The notes below the pieces were generated by a model. It was not told the origin of the DNA, searched no databases, and saw nothing but the letters and a program-made list of their open reading frames with translations. This document shows, one piece after another, positions 12,398 to 12,411 of a stretch of 12,411 nt of DNA. The stretch covers positions 1 to 12,411 of the forward strand of contig JANPGR010000054.1 in assembly GCA_031424015.1 (NCBI GenBank), written 5' to 3'. Source of the stretch: JANPGR01 sp031424015. GTDB taxonomy: Bacteria; Patescibacteriota; Minisyncoccia; Phycocordibacterales; UBA1006. Every line of letters begins with the position of its first letter. Position 1 is the stretch's first letter. A program made the position numbers and the translations under genes.

Positions 12398-12411
12398 GGG
12401 GGGGCCCCCCC
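12398..12411. other. terminal G7C7 palindrome, probable assembly artefact
   Basis: The window ends in seven G followed by seven C, a perfect palindrome unlike anything else in the window. Homopolymer runs of this kind at a sequence end usually reflect a contig edge or linker, not biology. Confidence 0.6.

Noticed and set aside
1..12411. Genetic code 25 (UGA as glycine)
   Set aside because: Ribosomal, synthetase and helicase genes read through with no in-frame UGA, so UGA is not used as glycine here.
12129..12411. rplE (L5) upstream of rpsN
   Set aside because: All three - strand frames have TAA or TAG close to rpsN and no L5 C-terminal motif is present.
1..12411. CRISPR arrays, tRNA or rRNA genes
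   Set aside because: No regularly spaced repeats, cloverleaf with T-loop sequence, or rRNA core sequences were seen on either strand.

Overview
The window most likely comes from a Candidate Phyla Radiation (Patescibacteria) bacterium, at or near a contig end. The ribosomal operon has no rpmD (L30) between rpsE and rplO, where only 1 nt is free. Ribosomal protein S1 has four S1 domains. A PIF1-type helicase and a ~50-residue membrane protein resemble families common in that group. No coding start has a convincing Shine-Dalgarno sequence, most start codons are preceded by T, and none of about 20 stop codons is TGA. The phylum cannot be fixed from this window alone.

Left part (1-1874, + strand): the 3' end of an unidentified gene; a 74-codon gene of unknown function with its own promoter and a strong terminator; then rpsA. 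A hairpin with T-runs on both sides (1837-1874) ends rpsA and also ends the convergent unit gltX-pth-orf78 (4067 to 1873, - strand). That unit holds glutamyl-tRNA synthetase, peptidyl-tRNA hydrolase and a small membrane protein.

Middle (4116-7181): a two-gene - strand unit (PIF1-like helicase, then an unknown 148-residue protein), then a structured region rich in hairpins. On the + strand this region holds a 51-residue membrane protein and a DUF167/YggU-like gene. The DUF167 frame appears to be broken after 15 codons by a ~190-nt element that folds into one long imperfect hairpin. A hairpin at 7152-7181 separates this unit from the convergent ribosomal operon.

Right part (7194-12128, - strand): a compact operon reading rpsN-rpsH-rplF-rplR-rpsE-rplO-secY-rpsL-rpsG, with gaps mostly under 10 nt. 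It lacks the usual upstream rplE. The str-operon pair rpsL-rpsG sits directly behind secY, where adk/map/infA usually lie. Upstream of rpsN are a candidate promoter, a 35-codon remnant starting MCGRFTL (SRAP/YedK/HMCES-like) and a terminal G7C7 palindrome that looks like an assembly artefact.

Most genes serve translation: ribosomal proteins, tRNA charging, peptidyl-tRNA recycling and membrane insertion. The most unusual points are the interrupted DUF167 gene with its hairpin element, the start and stop codon pattern, and the long RGG-rich extension on S5.
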